This document shows positions 45,177-64,000 of a DNA stretch of 64,000 nt, in pieces; position 1 is the first letter of the stretch; the number at the start of each line of letters is the position of its first letter. Source of the stretch: Pseudomonas sp. M47T1 (GTDB lineage Bacteria > Pseudomonadota > Gammaproteobacteria > Pseudomonadales > Pseudomonadaceae); assembly GCF_000263855.1 (NCBI RefSeq), contig NZ_AJWX01000025.1, positions 1 to 64,000 on the forward strand, read 5' to 3'. Made by a program: the position numbers and the translations under genes. The notes below the pieces were generated by a model, which was not told the DNA's origin, ran no database searches, and saw only the letters and a program-made list of their open reading frames with translations.

Positions 45177-45208
45177 CTTGAATCACAAAGAACCCGGAAT
45201 TCCTTGTG

Positions 45209-59235
<14,027 letters not shown>

Positions 59236-59239
<4 letters not shown>

Positions 59240-60228
59240 ACCCTACTTTGCATGGAAAACAGACAATGGCGTTAAACGCTGAACTGGCGGCCTTTCTCGA
59301 CCTGGTCGACGAAGGTCGCGACGCTGGCCGCCCGCCAATGCACGAGCAGACCGTGGGCCAGGCTCGGGCCGAATTCGAGCGCTCGTCCGCAGAGCTTGGG
59401 TGGCAGGTGGCCGGGCCGGTGACGGTTCGCGAGCAGCACTTCACTGCCCGTGACGGCGCCTGTGTACCGGTGCGCCTCTACCTGCCCGCCGATGCGCCCG
59501 AGCGCCAACAGCCGTGGCCAGTGCTGGTGTATTACCACGGCGGTGGTTTCGTGGTGGGTAGCCTCGATTCCCACGACCGTGTGTGCCGCGAGTTCTGCTG
59601 GCGTACGCCCTGCGCAGTGCTGGCGGTGGGTTACCGGCTGGCGCCGGAACACCCGTTCCCTGCGGCGGTGAACGACGCCGAGGATGCACTGACCTGGTTA
59701 TGGGAGCAGGCCCCCGCCCTGGGCCTGGACCGCGAGCGCCTGGCGTTGGCGGGCGACAGCGCTGGCGCGACCCTGGCCACGGTAGCGGCCATCAAGGCCG
59801 GGCAGGGTGCCTTGCCCGTGCGGCCACGGTTGCAGATGCTGTTCTACCCGGTAACTGACACCGCGGCCAGGAGGGTGTCCACCGACCTGTTCGATCAGGG
59901 CTACTTGCTGGAGACACCGACCTTGGAGTGGTTCTATAGCCACTACCTGCCTGAAAACGAGCAGCGCCGCGACTGGCGCGCATCGCCCTTGCGCGCCGAC
60001 GTGCCTACGTGCACGGCCCCAGCCTATATCGCGGTGGCAGGTTTCGATCCACTGTTGGACGAAGGCTGCGCCTACGCCGAACACCTGCGTGCCGCCGGCG
60101 TGGAGGTGACCTTGCATTGCCAGGCCGACCTGACCCACGACTTCCTGCGCATGGCCAGCATCACGCCCGTGGCCCTACCGCTGTACGAAACCTTCACAGC
60201 GGTGCTGGCCCAGGCACTGGCGTCCTGA
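59236..60228 (+). CDS. HSL-family alpha/beta hydrolase, candidate product-release esterase
   Basis: This 330-aa hydrolase of the hormone-sensitive-lipase family has the oxyanion motif HGGGF, the nucleophile elbow GDSAGA, an Asp in AGFDPLLDEG and the His in DLTHDFLRM, so the catalytic triad is complete. There is no signal peptide, so it should act in the cytoplasm. Its ATG overlaps the NRPS 5 stop codon, which couples its translation to a synthetase lacking a terminal thioesterase. I infer that it may hydrolyse the finished chain from the last carrier domain or trim the product; a role in esterolytic iron release is another option. A second in-frame ATG at 59266 could also be the start. Confidence 0.85.
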
Positions 60229-60257
60229 CCGCAGTCTTTGTGGCGGGACCTGTCTAG

Positions 60258-60321
60258 GTGGGAGCTGGCTTGCCAGCGAGCTTTTGGGCCTCAACAGCTT
60301 GCTGAAAAGCCAGCCCCACAG
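60258..60321. repeat. Imperfect palindromic repeat, copy 2 of 2
   Basis: GTGGGAGCTGGCTTGCCAGC, then AGCTTTTGGGCCTCAACAGCT, then a weaker right arm ending CCAGCCCCAC. It matches the element at 45057-45123 closely on the left half. It follows the hydrolase gene. Confidence 0.75.
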
Positions 60322-60390
60322 AGTTTATTCCCCTGTAGCTGCCTGAGGCTGCGTCTTGCTACGCGGTGAGTCAGGCCGCTGCCGAACATG

Positions 60391-60425
60391 AAAAAACGCC
60401 AGCCCCGTGAGGGACTGGCGTTTTT
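60391..60425. terminator. Bidirectional Rho-independent terminator
   Basis: AAAAAACGCCAG and CTGGCGTTTTT pair around a CCCCGTGAGGGA loop region that itself pairs partly. A and T tracts on both sides allow it to end the hydrolase transcript (plus) and the receptor transcript (minus). Confidence 0.9.
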
Positions 60426-60441
60426 GCGTGGCGGCGGCTGC

Positions 60442-62913
60442 TTACCAGTTGTAGGTCAGGGTCGCGATCACGTTGCGCCGTGGGCCGTAGTAGCAGGCTG
60501 CGTAGTTGGTGCAGGACACTACGTAGTCCTTGTCGAACAGGTTGCTGGCGTTGAGCGCGATCTTGGTGCCGTTCAGGCTGCTGGACAGTTTGCTCAGGTC
60601 GTAATGCAACGCGGCGTCGACGATGGTGAAGTTGCCGGTCTCGATGCGGTTATACACGGCCGACGGCGAGGAAACGCTGCTGCCCCACAGGTCGCCGACA
60701 TAGCGTGCACCGATGCCACCACCCAAGCCGTCCAGCACGCCTTCGTGCAGGGTGTAGTCAACCCAGGCCGAGGCTTGCTGGCGAGGGGTGTACGGCAGTT
60801 CGTTGCCCTTGTCGGTGTACGCCGAGGTGACGTAGCCGGTGCGGGTCACTTCACTGTCGGTGTAGGTGTAGGACGCCAGCACATCGAGGTTCTTGGTCAG
60901 CACAGCCTTGCCTTCCAGTTCAAAGCCACGGCTTTCAGCAGCGCCGATCTGGATAGTGTTGGCGGTATTGGTCGGGTCGACCGTGGTCACGTTCTTCTGC
61001 TTGAGCTTGTACACCGACGCTGTGATGTAGCTGTCCTGGCCCGGCGGCTGGTACTTGATACCCAGCTCGTACTGCTCACCCTGGGTAGGCTTGAAGATCG
61101 GCGTGGCAGCGCTGACCGCGGTGTTCAACTGCGGGTCGAAGGACTGCGAGTAGCTGAGGTATGGCATCACGCCGTTGTCGAACAGGTAGGCGGCCGCCCA
61201 ACGGTAGGTGCCCTTGTGGTCATCCTGGTCGATGTAGCGGTTGGTAGCATTGCTGCGGTCTGGGCGGTAGTGGCTTTCGGAGTCCGCCCAGTCGAAGCGG
61301 CCACCCAGGGTGAACAACCAGTGGTCCAGCTTGATCTGGTCCTGGGCGTACACGCCGGTCTGCTTCTGCACCTGGTACAGATTGCGGGATGTGTAGGTCC
61401 CGGTCCTGTTGCCACTGCTGTTGCCGCCGGCATAGGGGTTGGTGCTGGTATAGCCACTGTTGACTACGTTGTTGTCCAGCGCGCTGCGGCGGAAGTCCAC
61501 GCCGGTCAGCAAAGTGTGTTCGAGTGCGCCGGTGTTGAACTTGCTTTCCAACTGGTTATCGACGTTGAAGATTTGCAGGTTGCGCTTGATGTCCGAGGTC
61601 AGGCGGGCCACGTTCGGGCTGGTGGCTTCGTTGACATAACCGTTGCCGAAGGCCGTACGGTTTTCGATGTTGACCTGGCTGTAGCGCAGGTTCTGGCGGA
61701 AGGTGATGGCATCGTTGAAGTGATGCTCGAACAGGTAGCCCAGTTGCGAGCTTTCACGACGCAGCTTGTCGAAATCGCTGTCACCCAGCAGGGTGTCGCT
61801 GTTGATTCGGCCGTATTTCGACGAATGCAGCGAACCCGACTCCGGGTAGTACTGCTCGGTGCTGCCACCCCAGTCACGCTGGTAGTTGGCCAGCACGGTG
61901 AGCGAGGTGTCTTCGTTTGGGCGCCAGGTGAAGGCCGGGGCAATGAAGTTGCGGTTGTTCTGTACGTGGTCGATCTGCGTGCCGCTGTCCTTCACCAACC
62001 CGGTCAGGCGGTAGCTGAACACGCCTTGGTCGTCGATGGGGCCGCCGAAGTCGAAGCCCAGTTGCTTGAGGTCGTAGCTGCCGCCCTGCACCTGGATTTG
62101 ATGGTAAGGGGTGCTGGTGGGCATCTTGCTGGTCAGGTTGATCAGGCCACCCGGGCGGCTCTGGCCGTACAGCATGGACGCCGGGCCGCGCAGTACTTCT
62201 ACGCTTTCCAGGCCGTAGGGTTCGGACATGCCGCCCTGGCCGGTCTCGCCGTAGGGCAGTTGCAGGCCATCCTGAAATACGTAGGGCGAGAAGCCACGAA
62301 TGCGGAACTGCTCACGGGTGTTGTTGGCGCCGGTGTACTCACCGAACACGCCCGGGGTGTAGCGCACTGCCGAGCTGACGTCTTGCACCGCCTGCTCGTC
62401 CATCTGCTTGCGGGTGACCACGGAAATCGATTGGGGAGTTTCGCCGATTGGCGTGTCGGTCTTGGTGGCCGTGCTGGTGCGCTTGGCCACCACGCTGTAT
62501 TCCGGTGTGTAACCTGCGCCATCCCCCGAGGCGTTGATGTTCACGTTCTGCAGCAACATGGCGTTGCCGTCAGCCGTGGCTGCGCCCACGGTGATGGTGC
62601 CGCCGTTGACTTCATAGCGCAGGCCGGTGCCGCGCAGCATCTGCTCCAGGGCCTGTTGCGGCTCCATGGTGCCGTCTACGCTGGGGCTGCTGCGGCCTTT
62701 GGTCGAGTCGGCGCTGAACAGCACCTGCATGTGGGTTTGCGAACCCAGTTGCATCAACGCGTTGGACAGCGGTTGGGCTGCGATATGCACTTCAACCGGC
62801 GCTGCCAGCACCTGGGTGCTGTACGCGGCGAGGGCGAGGCTGGCTGCCAACAGGGTCTTGGTGAAGCCGGTTCCTTGTGCTTCCCGACCTTTGTTGTGTC
62901 GAAACTCAAACAT
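60442..62913 (-). CDS. TonB-dependent siderophore receptor with N-terminal signalling (STN) domain
   Basis: This 823-aa outer-membrane receptor imports a ferric siderophore using TonB energy. A signal peptide ending in VLAAP is followed by an STN domain (about residues 40-115, VHIAAQPLSNALMQLGSQ to GTITVG), as in FpvA and other receptors that signal to an anti-sigma factor. Then come the plug (TPQSISVVTRKQMDEQ, LRGPASMLYGQSRPGG) and a 22-strand barrel ending in NVIATLTYNW, with a terminal aromatic residue. The ATG at 62913 was chosen; a GTG three codons earlier is possible. It is downstream of fhuF on the same strand with a 123-base gap that holds a possible Fur site. No FecR-type anti-sigma gene is in the window. 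Confidence 0.92.
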   Translation of the reverse strand: MFEFRHNKGREAQGTGFTKTLLAASLALAAYSTQVLAAPVEVHIAAQPLSNALMQLGSQTHMQVLFSADSTKGRSSPSVDGTMEPQQALEQMLRGTGLRYEVNGGTITVGAATADGNAMLLQNVNINASGDGAGYTPEYSVVAKRTSTATKTDTPIGETPQSISVVTRKQMDEQAVQDVSSAVRYTPGVFGEYTGANNTREQFRIRGFSPYVFQDGLQLPYGETGQGGMSEPYGLESVEVLRGPASMLYGQSRPGGLINLTSKMPTSTPYHQIQVQGGSYDLKQLGFDFGGPIDDQGVFSYRLTGLVKDSGTQIDHVQNNRNFIAPAFTWRPNEDTSLTVLANYQRDWGGSTEQYYPESGSLHSSKYGRINSDTLLGDSDFDKLRRESSQLGYLFEHHFNDAITFRQNLRYSQVNIENRTAFGNGYVNEATSPNVARLTSDIKRNLQIFNVDNQLESKFNTGALEHTLLTGVDFRRSALDNNVVNSGYTSTNPYAGGNSSGNRTGTYTSRNLYQVQKQTGVYAQDQIKLDHWLFTLGGRFDWADSESHYRPDRSNATNRYIDQDDHKGTYRWAAAYLFDNGVMPYLSYSQSFDPQLNTAVSAATPIFKPTQGEQYELGIKYQPPGQDSYITASVYKLKQKNVTTVDPTNTANTIQIGAAESRGFELEGKAVLTKNLDVLASYTYTDSEVTRTGYVTSAYTDKGNELPYTPRQQASAWVDYTLHEGVLDGLGGGIGARYVGDLWGSSVSSPSAVYNRIETGNFTIVDAALHYDLSKLSSSLNGTKIALNASNLFDKDYVVSCTNYAACYYGPRRNVIATLTYNW

Positions 62914-62934
62914 TATTAGCACTCGTTAAGGTTA

Positions 62935-62953
62935 GCTTATAAGAATCGTTTCC
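62935..62953 (-). promoter_or_regulatory. Possible Fur site upstream of the receptor gene
   Basis: On the minus strand GGAAACGATTCTTATAAGC contains AACGATTCTTAT, ten of twelve matches to AATGATTCTCAT, a common Fur-box core. The match is weak and the assignment leans on the receptor's function. Confidence 0.35.
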
Positions 62954-63036
62954 AATAAGACGAAGCCCGCGAGCAAAACCAGAACAAATTTTTCACTTTT
63001 TTTCAGGCCACTGGCTAAAACTTGCCGCCGCTGCCG

Positions 63037-63774
63037 TCAGCGTTTCTTGCATTGGCGGCGGTTGATCGGCAGAGGGCAGGAATTGCAGTAATCCAGGCTG
63101 TCCAGGCGGTAGCGCAGGCAACACACCCGGCGGGTACTGGCGGACGTTTCATCGTCGGGCACGGCAAAGCGCACCGGCTCGAACAGGGGGTTGCTGCCGC
63201 CGTTCGGCCATTGCTTTGCGCCCAACAGCTCACGCCCTGGTGCGGCGCGCTCGGCGCCGCCCAAGGGGTGCCGGGCAACCACGCCGACCGCCCAGGCCAC
63301 GCGCACCCCGGCATTGCTCCAGAGCACGCGCGGCGACAGGCCGCTGAACTGTGCCAGGGTGGCGCACAGCGGCGCCAAGTGCTCGAACACCAGGGGGGCG
63401 AACCGCTCGAAGGCCGAGCGCGGCGTGCGCACCTGCCCAGGGTGATCGAGTTCCACGCGTTCCGGGTTGCCGGCGGCGTCCAGGCGCAGATGGGTGTGGT
63501 TGAGGTCCAGCGGCAGCAGGCGGTCTTGCAGCAGGTCGAGGATGACCACGGGTGGTACCAGCACCGAGAAATACCATTGGGTCCACAGCGAGACCAGCGC
63601 CTTGAAGTCGCCGTCCGGGTAGCGTTGTGCGAACGCGGCCAGCGGCGCCTGATAGCGCTGGGGATCGAGCAGGTCGCTGAGGACAATGCTCGGTTCGTCG
63701 TCCTGGGCCAGTGTCAGTGATTCGCCGACACCGGCCAACGGCCCGGGGAAGGCGCTGGCGAAGGCGGCGATCAT
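63037..63774 (-). CDS. fhuF: FhuF-type ferric-siderophore reductase
   Basis: This 245-aa cytoplasmic or membrane-associated reductase releases iron by reducing the imported ferric siderophore. The C-terminus carries the unusual FhuF [2Fe-2S] ligand set CC-x10-C-x2-C (VCCLRYRL...YCNSCPL). The start is the ATG at 63774, which overlaps the permease stop codon (ATGA), so the two are translationally coupled. A reductase working after inner-membrane import fits a siderophore that enters the cytoplasm, unlike ferripyoverdine, which is reduced in the periplasm. Confidence 0.88.
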   Translation of the reverse strand: MIAAFASAFPGPLAGVGESLTLAQDDEPSIVLSDLLDPQRYQAPLAAFAQRYPDGDFKALVSLWTQWYFSVLVPPVVILDLLQDRLLPLDLNHTHLRLDAAGNPERVELDHPGQVRTPRSAFERFAPLVFEHLAPLCATLAQFSGLSPRVLWSNAGVRVAWAVGVVARHPLGGAERAAPGRELLGAKQWPNGGSNPLFEPVRFAVPDDETSASTRRVCCLRYRLDSLDYCNSCPLPINRRQCKKR

Positions 63775-64000
63775 GCCCCACCTCGGCGGCGCATCATCAG
63801 CCACATGAAATACGGCCCGCCGACGAAGGTTGCCAGCAGCCCGGCCGGGATCTGCCACGGGAAGATCAGCGTACGTCCCAGCCAGTCGGCAACCACCATT
63901 AGCAAGGCGCCGAGCAAGGCGGCGCCGTACAGTTGCACGAGTGCCCGGCGCAGGCCCAGCAGGCGCGCCATGTGTGGCGCCATCAAGCCGACGAAACTCA
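63771..64000 (-). CDS. FecCD-family ferric-siderophore permease, C-terminal part (cut by window edge)
   Basis: Only the last 75 or so residues are in the window. They read SFVGLMAPHMARLLGL, the conserved C-terminal region of FecCD/FhuB/BtuC permeases, then two hydrophobic segments and a basic end (WLMMRRRGGA). The gene continues beyond 64000. It is the inner-membrane permease of an ABC importer and overlaps fhuF. Substrate-binding and ATPase partners, if present, lie outside the window. Confidence 0.88.
   Translation of the reverse strand, partial: SFVGLMAPHMARLLGLRRALVQLYGAALLGALLMVVADWLGRTLIFPWQIPAGLLATFVGGPYFMWLMMRRRGGA

Noticed and set aside
60388..62919. 843-codon open frame antisense to the TonB receptor
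   Set aside because: It mirrors the receptor's codon pattern and has no recognisable domain; the receptor reads clearly on the other strand.
62914..63036. PvdS-type promoter for the receptor
   Set aside because: A CGT is present on the minus strand, but no TAAAT-like element lies 16 bases before it.

Overview
The window looks like a chromosomal segment of a Pseudomonas (GC-rich, REP/REPIN repeats, the mksBEF / replicase psi subunit / rimI / can neighbourhood familiar from pseudomonads, and a PvdS-type iron-starvation sigma factor). I cannot name a species.

Positions 1-18.2 kb are mostly housekeeping and conserved accessory genes: a MksB-MksE-MksF condensin operon (minus strand), divergent from a psi-like replicase subunit gene and rimI; an acidic disordered protein divergent from a beta-carbonic anhydrase; a secreted protein of unknown function; a small M15-type peptidase; a D-2-hydroxyacid dehydrogenase; a TerC/YjbE membrane protein; a Tat-exported phosphoesterase with a lipobox; a tRNA-Met; a fosmidomycin-resistance-type MFS transporter; an amidase next to a truncated polyamine-type ABC ATPase remnant; and a LysR regulator.

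Positions 18.2-64 kb are one iron-acquisition locus running past the right edge. A PvdS-like ECF sigma gene with a Fur-box-like palindrome faces away from a plus-strand biosynthetic series: MbtH, type II thioesterase and five NRPS proteins (about 1740, 1901, 1010, 3594 and 4676 aa), then an HSL-family hydrolase. Three intergenic sites resemble PvdS promoters (TAAAT-N16-CGT type), ahead of mbtH, the fourth NRPS and the fifth NRPS. The NRPSs read FAAL-T-C-A(Thr)-T / C-A(Asp)-T-C-TauD / C*-A(Asp)-T / C-A(Ser)-T-E-C-A(Gly)-T-C-A(Gly)-T / C-A(X)-T-C-A(Ser)-T-C-A(Gly)-T-C-A(X)-T-E, where X has the code DGEACGGVT (probably a basic residue, Lys/Orn-like). The collinear prediction is an acylated decapeptide, acyl-Thr-Asp-(beta-OH)Asp-D-Ser-Gly-Gly-X-Ser-Gly-D-X: a lipopeptide siderophore and not a pyoverdine, because no Glu-Tyr-Dab chromophore modules are present. 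No thioesterase is fused to the last module.

On the minus strand at the right end, a FecCD-type permease (cut by the window), a FhuF-type ferric-siderophore reductase and a TonB-dependent receptor with an N-terminal signalling (STN) domain form the matching uptake side. Most unusual are the hydroxylase module split over two proteins, the missing cis release domain, the twin X-type adenylation domains, the C-tract inside one promoter spacer, and a signalling receptor with no anti-sigma gene in view.
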